DNA from: Zingiber officinale | Taxonomy: Eukaryota; Streptophyta; Magnoliopsida; Zingiberales; Zingiberaceae | Direction: 5' to 3' | NCBI RefSeq assembly: GCF_018446385.1 | Contig: NC_056000.1 | Span: 51,864,722-51,928,721 of the forward strand | DNA: 64,000 nucleotides | In this document: positions 45,243-58,088 of the stretch, one piece after another | Layout of the letters: the number at the start of each line of letters is the position of its first letter | Position numbering within the stretch: the first letter of the stretch is position 1 | Program-made: the position numbers and the translations under genes | The notes under the pieces: generated by a model | What the model saw: the letters and a program-made list of their open reading frames with translations, nothing else | What the model was told of the DNA's origin: nothing | Databases searched by the model: none

Positions 45243-48200
45243 ATGGACGAGCAGCCGGCAGCTCCTCGAGATCTGACGAGGGCGGAGACCGGCCCCAGGT
45301 TTCCTCCCCCGCGGAGCTCGTCGTTTAGCCACCGGACGCCAGACCAGAGGCCCTCGTCCGGGGACTATGGCCTCGATGCCGGTGATCGGAGGTTTGCCTT
45401 CTCGCGGCAGTCGTCCTTCCGCCAACCCGATCCCCGCTCGCCGTTTCCGCCGCAGAGGAGCCATTCGTTTCGGGCGCATCTCTCTCGGAGTGATTCTTTC
45501 ATCAGTATACCTACCTCAGATAGCGAAGAGCGCAGCAAAGCACCTGGTGCGCCCACTTTTATGGTCCGCGGAGATGACCGAAAGCCCACGTTACTTCACT
45601 TGTTGATGGCGGTGGTTGAAGGCGTAAGCTCAGGGAATCGGTCGATGAAGCGGCTAGCTTTGCTTATATCACTCAATGTGACCTATTCTACGTCGGAATT
45701 GTTGATTGGAATATTCACCGGCCGCGTAGGTCAGAGAATTTCTTGGGTTGTCGTCGCACTTCTTCTTCTTCGATCGTTTCATTGATATGGTCATTAACTT
45801 TCAAGAGATTGGCAACTAATGAACTTAGTCTGACATCTTCTTTGTTTAATAACGTACTCTTTTATGCTGATATTGCAAGTTCACTTAGGTTCTCCATGGT
45901 TTGTGATTGTACTTTGGAACTTTGACAATTGACATAATGTTTTCTAAGGATGCCAATAAACCTGAAGAGGGAGACTTTAGCTTCACTAAAGATAGGGACA
46001 TTATGCTCTTAATGTCACCCCACCCTCTGAGAGCATCACAAGAACTCTAACAAAATTTAAATTACAGTAATTAATAAATAGTACTTTCTTGCTGTGGTGA
46101 CTTAGGCATGGAAAATGAATAAACATGTTCTTAATGTGTTATTCACATTTGAGAAATATACCAACTGAATGAGGTTTGTATTTGGAGTACATCAAACGTG
46201 TTGTGTTTGTAGGTTGATGTTTCATCCAAAAATTTCTTTCACACCCATAATGTCCTCTGTGTGATCTTATTATTTTGGTTGGATCAGGTTCTGCACTCCA
46301 ATGAGTATTTTAAGACTTGTTTGGTTGATAAAATAATACTTCATCTTGTCACCTGGTTCTCCTCTGTCGTTTTCCTTAGGCGATAATTCAAAATTATGAG
46401 ATTGTACGGACTTTCAGATTCACTCATTTTTATTGTTAATCATTGTTTGATATGATGCAAACCATATCATGGGATTTACCTGGTTAGAAATTGCAAATAA
46501 TAATTAAAGGGCTGCAACATTTTGATCGAGTTTTATGTTGTATTTCCATGCTTGTTGAAGTGTACTATGAGACATGAAAATGATAAATAAAAGAATACAA
46601 AAACCTTGACTAATATACAAAATTTTCTCTTTGGTTTAGTTTATTTTGGAATTTTTCATGTTTCTGATAATTTTTGTGAGTGCCTGCAGCCAAAACTAGG
46701 CTGACTTATGATTAGTATGCTGAATTACTGGTGTAGTAGTCCTATTAGAGCTGTTGGAAATTAAGTATTTGCATTTATGCATGCATGTCACTATTAGTGT
46801 TTGCTATGATACAGATAGATATTTCTCTGTGTAGTTTTATTTTTGGTTGGTCGAGTCGCCATTCATTTTTTTTCTTGCTATGAGATGTTATTTTCTTCAG
46901 CCAAGGCGAGTTTATATTGTTAGAAGACTTGTTTGCTTGATTTAACACATTTCAATTCTGAAATTCTTGCCAAACACTGTCATGCTCTTCTGTTGTTGAA
47001 TATGATTTTTTTGTATCTTTTTGATGATCTTGTTAGTAGTCAAATTACTGCAATGAGAAACTTAAATAGTAATCTACTAGACATTTGATTTCATTGGTAA
47101 TAACAGCCATATTAAACATTAGAATATTGATGTATATTTGTTCAGCTAAATTCCTGGTGCCCTTTCTTTTAGGGTTGATATCAGATGCATTTCATCTTAC
47201 CTTTGGATGTGGCCTTTTAACCTTTTCATTGTTTGCCATGGCTGCTTCCCGCAAGAAGCCTGATGAAATATACACCTATGGGTTAGTTTCTCTGTCCATA
47301 GTACCTCCAATTTTATCTTGTACTAAGAATTAGCTATAGTCATTTTCTCTTTCATATTGCTTTTTTTTTTTCTTTTTCCTCATTTGTGCATACTTTTATT
47401 TCTTTTCTCTAGTTTTCTAATGTAGACTGTCCACTATATTGTAGTACGTGTTGGACTAATTTTAGGAACAAGGATTTATCATTTTATACTTTCCTATATT
47501 ATTTAGGTACAAAAGGCTGGAAGTGCTGGCTGCTTTTACGAATGCTGTAAGTTTCTTATCAGATCTTTATGAATAATGTACATCATTACAAAATTATAAA
47601 TTTCCCCTTCACTTCACTAATATCCGTTTCACTTTTTATTTGATGGGTTAAACTATTCTCCATGCTTGCTAGTAGGCTATGCTACTCATACTCGAGTACA
47701 AGTATTTGACATGTGTGAATCAAAGTGATTGACATTGCTATTCCTAAAATATTTTATACGTGATCAACAGAAATTGAGTGTCTACTGGGAGTTTCTGTGT
47801 GTCAATATTCCACATGAGTGCGGACGGGGCTGATGTAGTGTTAAGAGTATCTGAAATAATACATAGTGACATGAGTTTGAATAACTCTCTAGCGGTATGA
47901 GTTTGAACAACTCTCTACTAGTAGTAGATATTGGTTTGGTCATGACCTAATAGTTGAAAGATCCTTTCTGAAGATGTATATACCCAATTGATGGGTTAAA
48001 ATATAATTTCATACTAGCTACTAGGTAGTGGATAGGGCCCCAAATTACTTTTTGCAGGTGGTAAATACTGATTTAGCCATGACCTAATAGTCGAAGCATC
48101 GTTTCCGAAGATGTATATTGTCCAATTGATGGGTTAAAATATAGTTTCATACTAGCTACTAGGTACTGGTTAGGGGCCCACGTAACTTTTTACATGCGGT

Positions 48201-51200
48201 AAATACTGATTTTGCCATGGCCTGATAGTTGGAGTTTCCTTTGTCGAGTTATGCCAGATTGAGATACCAAGTGACACAAGGCCTATATTCTGTACTCCAA
48301 ACCATCTACTACCATCCTGTATCACCTTATCCACACATCATTTTCTATGGATAAATTCTAACAATATATCCGTAGGTGCCAAAATTGATATCTATATCAT
48401 GATAGGAAGGTTAGACCCAAAACTAGAAGCATGCCAAAATCTTTAGTGTTCCGTTTGGCACTTGAGCAAAGTAGAAGATGATTATGTGTATTTTTGTATG
48501 AACATTCCTTGTCAAAAAAACCATCAGACAAGAAAGGCGCAACAGCTCTTTTCCAGCATTAGCATCGACCAAAAATCAACTTGTACGAGCCAACATTCAC
48601 AATATAGCCATTGGAGATCTCAACATTTAATTTGTGTAATATTGGTTGATGCTAACCAATTTTCATTTACATCAACCATTTTTGGTTGACACATGATACC
48701 TGAATAAAAAGTGTGTTCACTAAAAAACACTTTTGGCCGACATTGACCGGTTTTGCTCGACCCAAACTTGGGTCCAAGGGAAATTTAAGTTCTGCTTCAT
48801 TTGTCGACTCTTTAATAGCTAATCATCTGAAGACAGCCTATTAAACACCTTCTAAGGCCTATGATAAAGCTCCTAAGAATATAAAAATTCAAACAACATT
48901 GAATCTTTGGGTCCATCTTCAAGCGTGATGACCATCACTGAGTTCGAAGCTACTCACAGCTCCACACTCTATAAAGTTCATCATCCAAGCTTGACTACTC
49001 AAATGTCTAATTCTCATGATAAGCCTTACACCCTCAAACAACTATTTGAATACAATGTCTTACTTAAATCGTGCCGCTAAATCATCAAAGCACCTTGGGT
49101 AAGCCTAACCACGGAGTGGAGCGTTTTTTGGACTAATGTTCTATAAGTTCTCTTCCATGTTGATCTTTATTGGCTTGAACACTTTGCTCATATTTCTTAG
49201 CAGTTATAATAAATTCTAAGTTGATGAATTGTGCTCGTTGAATAGACAACAATCCATAATATCAAAAGTATTCTATTTCAGTTAACTAATTAAGAAATCC
49301 ATGAGGATCCACTCTTGGGTCAATAATAGGAGCTTTTTTCATAATATTTTTGGACCTATATTAATTATTATTTTTAGGAATGCAAAATTTTCCCTAGACA
49401 TAGTATAATGTGATTCTTGGTCTACGTTTTTACAATCCATGGAGTTATATATATGAAGGGTAATGCTCCTTAAAGTTATTTGGATGATCCACCCTAGTTC
49501 TCATGATTCTAATCTCGTCTTGTATTTTGATTTTTGGACATTTGCTACTTGCATCTATATCTCTTATTTCTCTTGCAATAGTAATGTTGGTTTTATGTAA
49601 AATGTTGATCTAAGAATTTTAATAAGTAATGAGCTTAGAAAATAAAATTATAATGCACTAGGGTGAAACATTGTTTTTTCTTTTTCTTTTTTGAATGTTG
49701 GATGATAACTAAACTAAATATGATTACCTGGATTTTATAATTAGTATTTTTATGGAAGATGACGGATAAAGTAGGATAAGAGATAATGATGGTGTTTTTG
49801 TGTTTTGAATAATATATGATATTATACAAAAATTATTTTTAGAAATTAATTAAATGTAAGTAATGAAGGGGAGCCTTGGCGCAATGGTAAAGTTGTTACT
49901 TTGTGACCAAAAGGTCACGGGTTTGAATCCTAGAAACATCCTCTTGCAAAAAGCAGGATAAGACTACGTACAATGGATCCTTCCTCGAGACCCCGCATGG
50001 CGGGAGCTTCATGCACGGGTTGCCCTTTTTTTAATTAAATGTAAGTAATTTAAATTACAAACTAAATAAATAAGAGTAATTTTCAGAAAATGGAGGTAGA
50101 AATTTTTACTGAGATAATGTGAGTCAACTAGTCCAATCAAATAGTGAGATGGTAACTCTTTTCCTCTTGCATTTTCTAATTGCAACTAAACTTGGACCAG
50201 ATCGTATCCCTCTCACAGATCTCAAAATAACTTGCATCTAATGTGAGTATTGTAATTTCATGAATTGAATCAAAAGTTGGATCAGGTCCTACTTGGTAAA
50301 AGTCAATACTGTAGCAAATTTTTTTTAAAAAAAATGGATTTAATCAAATCTAAGTTATTTTGGACCTAGAAGCTACAGGAGACCAGATCTTCGCTTCATT
50401 CTCACAGCTTTGATGAGAAGATGTAAGTGTTCAAGGGAGAGGCATTCGGTCGCTTTGATCCATGGTGCAACAGCAAGGGAGGTACCAACGCTTGTGAGAG
50501 GTAGTGGTGGGATGTTGCAAGGAGGTTGGTTGCACGAGAGTAGATTGCGGAGCAGCAGATCACCTCAAAGGGGTTAGGTTATGGTGGCAGCCGATGGTGG
50601 AGTTGACAGTCACCAGGTGAGAACCACAGTGGCAGTTTTCTTAAGGAAGGATTGACCTGGTATGTGGGAAGGATCCGCGTATTGCGTGGAAGAGGGCCTT
50701 AATCAACTGTAGCTGGATGATCGACCTGTGTGTAGCCTCACATTTATGGACCAGCAATGAGAGTAATTCTTTGTAAAACTATGACTTGTGACTATCTAAA
50801 GAACTCCCCAAACTTTTTTTAAAAATCTTAATAATCTCTAAAATTCTCTTTCTAAAAATATAACAAACTACAATATTTAAACCTGTTTAGATAACTTAAT
50901 AATTTAAAATAGGATTTAACTTTAGTTCGTATCTTGGGTTTGTATGCATTGCTAAATTTATTTTGGATTCCTCTGTAAGGTTCATACTGCGCAGCTTCAA
51001 ATATAGTATTGTATCATTCTTGTTTTTGACTTATTATTGCTTATAACCCCTTCCTCAAGAAATTGATGTTCGAGGTGCATCTAGGCACATAATTTTCTTC
51101 AATATGTCATGCTTACATCATGCAAACTCTCATGAACTTATTGGGAGGAGTGATTATGTTAACAATATTATTTATGAATTTGTGCTCTAAGGTCAAAACC

Positions 51201-54200
51201 ATGATATGGAAAGATTCAGAAGGGTGACAATGAAAATCAGATTATTTTAGATTTGTAGCAATTTCCACCAATTATTACTTCTTGCTAAATTTGTAATTAT
51301 AGTATATGGGCAGGAGCATCACACTACATCTGCCCCATATCTCATCAGCTAATGTAAAGATTGCATACTATTCTTTGTGCTAATATATTAGATTGTTTCT
51401 GTGGTGCCTGTGTAGACAGCTGTTTCTGTTGTTTTTGTCGTTCTCCTTAGCCGTGGAAGCGCTACATGCATTTATGCAAGATGAATCTGAGCACAAGTAA
51501 GCCACTACTTTTAAGGAAACTTGTTTCCAGTCTTTGCAGCTTGTATGAATATTGCCTATCTTGCAATGTTCTGGGGTTATGAATCATGCCACATTGTTAA
51601 ATCTTTATGTATACAAATTAAGAGTATATAGCTATGAGCTCTATTCAATGCTATTCTTGGAATAATTGATCATTTAGATTGTTTAAGTATATCAAGCACA
51701 ATTTTCTCTTGACTATCTATATCCCTCATATTTCTAACTCTAATTGATTCAATTTCTCCCTCATATTTCTGATTCTAATTGATTAAATCACTTAGTTATT
51801 AGTCACATTCGTTGTTCTTAACTTGTTTATTCACATTTTGTTTGTCAAGGCTACATCTAACTTATAGTAAATATTTGGTCATTTAAATTAACTATATTAA
51901 GCACCCCCTATATCCCTTACACTTCTAACTCTAATTGATCAATTGCTTAATTATTAGTCTCATACCACGTTCTTAACTTATTTATTCACATTTATCATTT
52001 ATTAAGACTAAATCTAACTTCTTGTAATAGATACCCTTTTTTAAAAAAAAAAAAAATAGTGTACTAAACCCAAATGTTCTTCTCAATATTTGCATATCTT
52101 TTACATTATTATTTTTGTATACTATACCTTAACTTCCAGATACTAACCATTAAAGCATGGTTGTTGACATTTTTCTCTTGATTTAAAGGGCACATGGCAT
52201 GCTATCTAAACTTTCAGGAGCACATCCTTATTCGATTGCAACTATGCAAATGTCCTGTTTCAGATGTAAATGTGAAAAAAAAAAATTGAAAATCAAAATT
52301 ATATACATTTGGAAGAACACTCCAACCTGGTTTGGGTAGCATCAGTAGTCTCTTGACAGTTATACCTGGATTTATATTCGTATAACACTTTATTTGATCT
52401 CTGTTGCATTAAGTGAATTTCTCACATTCATATAAATTAGTGATCAATGCAAAACATATTGGCTTGAATAAGGATGTTGAGTGATCTGACCAACACAAAA
52501 GGGGATTTTATATCCTCGAGGAAAAGGGTTTCAATAAGCGAGTTTTGGTGAGCATCATGTTTGCAATCTTAATCAGGCATTTATTTAGGTTTCTTGATTA
52601 ACCATGTCAATTCCTAGGTTGCAATGGAGCGAGCTTTTATTGGGATGTTCCTATTCCATTGTAGTAGTGAGCAATTTACTATGATTATATGCATTTTGTT
52701 TTATTTAATCATTTTTTTTATTTTTATGGTAATAACATGTTAAGCCAACTATTTGGGTTAGGCTGTGATCTTTTTATTTTTATTTTATTTTTAAATCTGG
52801 GCTTCTGTGTGTATCATATCTACAAGTCATTCCCTGACTATGATATCATTAAATTCAAATGCTTAACTCATTGAAAGTAATTCAAGCATTCGTTGTCTGC
52901 TCCAATCCCTTATAACCATCAAAGTCTTAATTTGGAAATCCTTTTATTTTGATTGATGATTATGATTCCTCTATCAATGTCCTTTATTGCTAGTGATGTT
53001 TCTGCTAGACTAAAATGAACTTTTAGTATGATATTGGAGATTTTTGTATAGGTTAGTACTGCAAATTCATTCTGAAAGATGGTGTTAAAATTTGCATAAT
53101 CACATATTCAATTCCCAAACTTGCAACTAGCAAATTATTCATGGACTATGTTATAACTTTCTAGGTCTATTGGGACTTGGTGTTGTTACTTTTTTTTTGT
53201 TTCTTTTGTTGTAGGCATTACCTAATTGTTTCAGCAGTCACCAATCTTTTGGTGAACTTAATTGGAGTTTGGTTCTTTCGAAGCTATGCACGTGTCAATA
53301 TAGGTATGCTGCATTCTCGCCGTGGTTTTCACGTCTGTCTTAATTCCAGTGTTGATCTAACTTTTAAAACTTTTTATTGTGATTCTGCAACTTCTATGTA
53401 GTTTACAGGAATGCTGAAGACATGAATTATCATTCAGTCTTCCTACATGTTCTTGCGGACTCTATTAGAAGGTATAGGTCTTGCTGAACAATGTTTCTGT
53501 TTTGAAGCTTCTGAGGATAAAAAGCCTCTCCATATATGTGTGCATGCATATTATAATCCCTATTCCTTCAAACGTGTTCTAATGTGGCTTCTTTTTTTTT
53601 ACTTTCTGCAGTGCAGGTTTGATTTTGGCATCGTGGTTTCTTTCTTTGGGGTAATAATTGTGTATCAATCTATTTGGTTGCCATCATTGCTGATTTCTTG
53701 TTATCTATGGATACACTAATTTGCTCAAAATAAGAGGATAAGTCCATTGTTTCGGTTCCTATTTCCAGGGTTGAGAATGCAGAAGTTTTGTGTTTGGGCC
53801 TTGTTTCAATTGCAGTATTCATGGTTGTTATGCCACTTTTTAGAGCGGCAGGCAGTATTTTACTCCAGATGGCTCCTACAAGTGTACCTTCTTCTGCCCT
53901 TAACAAATGCCGGAGACAAGTACGTGGAAATTCCTCAATTCATCTTCTTATCCAGTTTTTTCATAATCCCCATGTATTTTCATGTTGAAATATTTGTTAG
54001 GTAACTTCTCTTGAGGATGTTTCTGAAGTCTCCGATGCTCGATTTTGGGAGCTTGTACCTGGGCATGCCATTGGCACTCTTTGTGTTCAGGTTTGAAATT
54101 CTACAAAAGAACTTGCAAACTTGATAAAATATACAATTAATTTGCATTCTTAACTAGAATGTAACTCTAGTTTCCATTGTTTAAAACCTCCAAGTTGGAA

Positions 54201-55213
54201 AATGAACTCTAAAAAGGAATGGGTGGCGTACTTCCCTTCCAATATTTAGTTGTAGAAAGGGCCTCACTATGGTGTATTCGTCTATGCCCAACACTACTGA
54301 TAACTCTCATATAGAATATTAGAACTGAAAGTTCCATTATATAATGAACTCTTGCTTCTCTACAAGAGGTGGAATACAATAACCTGTTCCAAGAGTAATG
54401 ATGATGTCTCTAATGCATTGTATATCTCATAATATTTCTCTCTTACCCTTTCCCAGAAGTCAACTATTTTATAGCTATTACCTTGAGGCAAAGAAGAGTT
54501 CAACCAAATGTTTTACTTCTATCAAAATTATGAATTGACATTGTAGTACATTGATTGTTACTATAATTATTGCATATTTGATACCATCTGAAAATCTATT
54601 TTCTTTATAAATCCAATGCCATAATATGTTACGTATAAACAATGAGATTCCATTGATAAGTTAGCACTTAGAATTTAGTTGGTACCATTCTACTGAATAT
54701 GATTCAATTGTCTACTCATTCAATGGATAAAGAGCAAAATCTTCAAGTTAAGCTAATTCCTCCTTTTCCCCAAAAGAAATATGAAGTATAGGAATCACGA
54801 GTCTAATTTCTTGCCATTATTTATAGAAATGGAACCCGGACTTATTTATGATTCAAGATATATATATTTTTTCTCATCCACTATTGCTTTTTCCTTAGAT
54901 ATTTGATTTCCATCTGTCAAATATATTGAAGTCCGATTTTAGGAAACACAGTTTAATTCACCAAAATAATAGCTTTGGGTGGTGATGGGGTTATATGAGT
55001 TCATGCACTTCGTTAATAGCTTAAACTTATAGATACCTAAAGCTGCAGTATCCATCTTTGCCCATATGTTATTATGAAAAATTCTGTAATGTATCTTGGT
55101 ATCTTATCCAGGTTAAGAGAGGAGCGGAGGTTCTTCCAATTCTGCACTATGTGCATGGATTGTACCATGAGCTGGGTATACAAGACTTAACTGTTCATAT
55201 CGAGCATTCATGA
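45243..55213 (+). CDS. MTP5: Metal tolerance protein 5-type cation diffusion facilitator, ten exons
   Basis: Exons: 45243-45729, 47173-47281, 47507-47546, 51420-51496, 53215-53303, 53402-53471, 53612-53650, 53769-53919, 54001-54090, 55112-55213. Every junction is GT-AG and phases agree, giving 417 residues. A Ser/Arg/Pro-rich cytosolic N-terminus (1-115) precedes six predicted membrane segments (first about 138-160) and a C-terminal cytosolic domain (about 340-417). Phrases such as YKRLEVLAAFTNA and VENAEVLCLGLVS point to plant MTP5. CDF proteins move Zn2+ or similar ions out of the cytosol in exchange for protons. Arabidopsis MTP5 is reported to pair with MTP12 at the Golgi. The fifth-segment site HVLAD (H283-D287) is intact, but in the second segment the usual HxxxD reads HLTFG (H170-G174). 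That fits a partner subunit with an incomplete metal site. There is no His-rich loop. Confidence 0.93.
45730..47172 (+). other. Intron 1 of the MTP5-type gene
   Basis: 1,443 bp, GT-AG, T-rich. No nested gene or clear transposon seen. Confidence 0.85.
47940..48240. repeat. Tandem repeat of about 137 bp in intron 3
   Basis: Two full copies and a partial third, each starting near catgacctaatag and containing ccaattgatgggttaaaata and catactagctactaggta. Confidence 0.85.
49865..50030 (+). mobile_element. Au-type tRNA-derived SINE in intron 3
   Basis: The head gaaggggagccttggcgcaatgg includes a polymerase III A box, and ggtcacgggtttgaatcct the B box. The body runs through cctcttgcaaaaagcaggat to gcacgggttgccctttttt. 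This matches the Au-SINE family, which is widespread in plants. The two flanks carry a perfect 19-base duplication, ttaattaaatgtaagtaat (49,846-49,864 and 50,031-50,049). Confidence 0.93.
51497..53214 (+). other. Intron 4 of the MTP5-type gene
   Basis: 1.7 kb, GT-AG. 51,690-52,030 holds an imperfect tandem duplication of a tatatcccttacacttctaac...ttattcacatt phrase. Nothing else notable. Confidence 0.8.
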
Positions 55214-57399
55214 TTTAGCTCCCGATGGAATATTTATTCTTTCCTCGTTAACTGGGGATTCAAACCATAATGTTGGATGCGTTATAGTCGTGTTTTTGAA
55301 TAGGTTTGCATCCTTACCACGCAAAGAGTTTTTGTGAATTGACACATCTATCGTACCCAATAAGTTATATATGAATCATTCAAGAGTAGGAATCCTCTTT
55401 TAAGCTGTTTAACTCGTGTCTTCTATTGCAAACAAGTGGACATCAATTAGAGTAAGTATGTTTTAGCCGCAACTTTTATGGTGTTTAATTGCTCCATACT
55501 CTAGACACAAACAACACGAGTACATACTCATTTAACCATTTCATTGCGTTTGTGCAATAAAAATCGAATTAGGGGAAGCAATTATTCACTCCCCCTCTGC
55601 AGACTCCCTCTAGTCAGGGTTAAACTAAGTCTCCATGTCTTAGTTTTATAATTGTAAAAATATCAAGACCAAATAGTAAGTGTCATCAAAGTATAAACAC
55701 ACATAATGTAGTTATTAATTTTTTTAGTTGATACCAAGTATTCATCGTACTTTGATTAATCTTGGGGATAATCGGTTCTATTTTATGGAAATTTCTTATC
55801 AATTATCAAAGTAATTAGGAAGTGTTTACGGCGGACGATTCATTAATTTAGTATTCTTAGATCAACCATCTATTAAGAAAAATATATTTACTAATTCGTT
55901 GAAATTAAAACTTGATTTTTAAATGTCTAAGAAATTAATTTCAACTTGATTTTTAAATGTCTAAGAAATTAAGATGTTTGCCTTGGCATTATTTAGCTGG
56001 GGGCAAATCTCAATGTTGTATTTATTGGTTATCGATTTTAGAACCAAATGACAATAATTTCATGAGACTGCTTATATACTTATTACATATAGGGACTTAA
56101 CAAGTTTAATAATCACTTTTGTCATTATATGGATAAATATATCAATAAATTTTGTTGGCTATAATATGACTAATTAAAAATTTCTATCTTTCAATTATAA
56201 TGTATGCATGTATATACATGTAATTAATATATCCATATGATATTTCTAAAATATCCATGTATATGCATGCATGTATTTTGGTTGGTCAAATTCTGAGCAT
56301 TTAGCACTATTTTAAACATATTCATTAGAAAACAATTTTAAATTCTATTTGGTATTTTCTACTTACAAATGAATGTCAATACTATAGACACTTGAAGATT
56401 CCTACTGACTAGTAATCGAGCTTGGAGACTAAACTTGAATTTTTACAATAACACGAACAATCTAATCGATCATTGTTGTATGGTTTGGTGCCTATTTTGC
56501 ATCCACTCATTTGCTAGCTTGTGATTAAGCAATAACAAGGGTCTTGACTCTTACATTCACAGCCCATTGTACCATTCTATCGAAATAGAGTCTTATTGAA
56601 TTAGAAATAAATATCAGTTCCAATTCCATTTGATTCAATCAATTATACTTTGATATCCATACAGTATGTTCATGCGTTTCATCTTTTGATATGATGGCTA
56701 TGCAAACTATCTTTCTATTAAAAAAATAAAATTTAATAATGTTAATAATTAAGAATAAAATTAATAATTACTTTAAGTATTTATCATCTTTTTTTTTTTT
56801 TCCATATTTAAATAGTTCTCTAATTGTAAAAGGAAATTAAATTAACTGGCCGTTCAAAGTGACAGAAGCCACTAACCGTTTCTTGCCTGTCCCTTTCTCC
56901 TAACAGCTTCAATGTTCAAACCTAGTCCCCTCCAAAAAGCTTGCATTCCACTATCGTTGCAGAGAATAAAATTGATGTGAAGAGATACCCTTTCTTTCTT
57001 TCTTTTTTTTTTTTTTTTCTTTTTTCTTTTTGTTTGGAGACCCCTTTTATAATTATAGATCGAGATCAATTTCATTCAGATTCAATATCTGTAGGAAGGT
57101 CCCTCACAGTGGTTTTATTCAGTTGCCAAAAACTCTGATGTGTGTCGAGACAATTTGGGATTTCTCATTTGCACATGAACACCTGAGAAATCCAGTGCTT
57201 GATGATTACTGAACCAATTATGAACTACTCCTGTGGATCAAGAGGAAGGACGAGGGTCTGAGAATGAGAGAATGGCCAGATCCGTTCGCAATAACAAGAA
57301 AATCCTTTGTTTCTGCAAGTGATCCGTGATCTGTGATCTTCCTTTTGCTGTATGTACAAGGGCGCCGCGCACATCTTTGCCGACGGATTTGTAAAAATT
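55214..57399. other. Intergenic region between convergent genes
   Basis: AT-rich. It holds the 3' UTR of the MTP5-type gene on the left and that of the RING gene on the right (from about 57,200). A CT/T-rich tract lies at 56,990-57,030. No gene seen. Confidence 0.65.
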
Positions 57400-58011
57400 T
57401 CATCGAACGCAGATCTGATGCGCGGTTTTCGAGGTACTGGCGCCGCCGCTCTCGGTGGGCTTGGCGGAAGCTGCTGCTCCGGCGGATTCTCCGCCGCACT
57501 TCTGGCACCGCGGCGGCGGCGCGGGGACCACCAGGACCCGGCGGCAGGATGGGCACGAGGCGTTGGAACCCAGCCAGGTGTCGACGCACGCGGCGTGGAA
57601 GCCGTGCCCGCACTGCGGCAGGACGCGGACCCTGTCGCCGTCGGCGAACTCGGCGAGGCAGATCGCGCAGTCGACGAGCTCGACGCCGCCTGGAGCGGCG
57701 GCGGCGGCGTCGGAGGAGGAGACGAAGGAGACCGTGGGGAGGGCTCGGAGGGTCTTCTTCTTGATCCCCCTTCTGGGGATCCGCAGCAGGGGCAGGGGAA
57801 GGGGCCGATCGTAGGAGGAGTCGGAGGCGTTGAAGGAGCGGCGGAGCCAGGCGCAGCGGGCGACGAGGCCGAGGCCGAGGACGCAGATGAACGCGCAGAG
57901 GAGGACGGCGAGGGTGAGGATGACATCGGAGTGGAAAACCAAGGCAGCGTCCATCCGTTCCGCCTCCTGGGCCGGCTGGGAGGAGAGCAAAAACCTCGCC
58001 GGAGAGCGCAT
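57400..58011 (-). CDS. ATL-family RING-H2 E3 ubiquitin ligase
   Basis: A single-exon minus-strand gene of 203 residues. An N-terminal hydrophobic segment (about 29-52) would anchor it in a membrane. A short basic region with KKKTLRALPTVSF (84-96) corresponds to the GLD-type motif of ATL proteins. The RING-H2 finger has C115, C118, C134, H136, H139, C142, C153 and C156, with W146 in the E2-contacting loop. The tail is Ala/Ser-rich. RING-H2 proteins bring an E2 enzyme to substrates for ubiquitination; ATL members often act in defence or carbon/nitrogen responses, but the substrate here is unknown. A second in-frame ATG at residue 20 (MDAALVF) could be the real start. The absence of introns and the high GC content fit the family. 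Confidence 0.93.
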   Translation of the reverse strand: MRSPARFLLSSQPAQEAERMDAALVFHSDVILTLAVLLCAFICVLGLGLVARCAWLRRSFNASDSSYDRPLPLPLLRIPRRGIKKKTLRALPTVSFVSSSDAAAAAPGGVELVDCAICLAEFADGDRVRVLPQCGHGFHAACVDTWLGSNASCPSCRRVLVVPAPPPRCQKCGGESAGAAASAKPTESGGASTSKTAHQICVR

Positions 58012-58078
58012 TGCTTCGATCCGTAAGCGGAAGAAAGATCGGAATTGGGGGAGGATCAGTGAGGCACCGGCAGCTGGG

Positions 58079-58088
58079 CTCTTATAGA
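58079..58088 (-). promoter_or_regulatory. Probable TATA box of the RING-H2 gene
   Basis: The minus strand reads CTATAAGAGCCC about 70 bases upstream of the first ATG. Confidence 0.5.

Larger units (their letters stand above)
47547..51419 (+). other. Intron 3 of the MTP5-type gene (3.9 kb)
   Basis: GT-AG bounded. It contains a tandem duplication (47,940-48,240) and an Au-type SINE (49,865-50,030). 48,240-49,840 and 50,050-51,400 show no gene, only short spurious frames. Confidence 0.85.

Noticed and set aside
57333-58026. Plus-strand frames up to 224 residues opposite the RING gene
   Set aside because: Arg/Gly/Ala-rich shadows; the minus strand encodes a complete RING-H2 finger.
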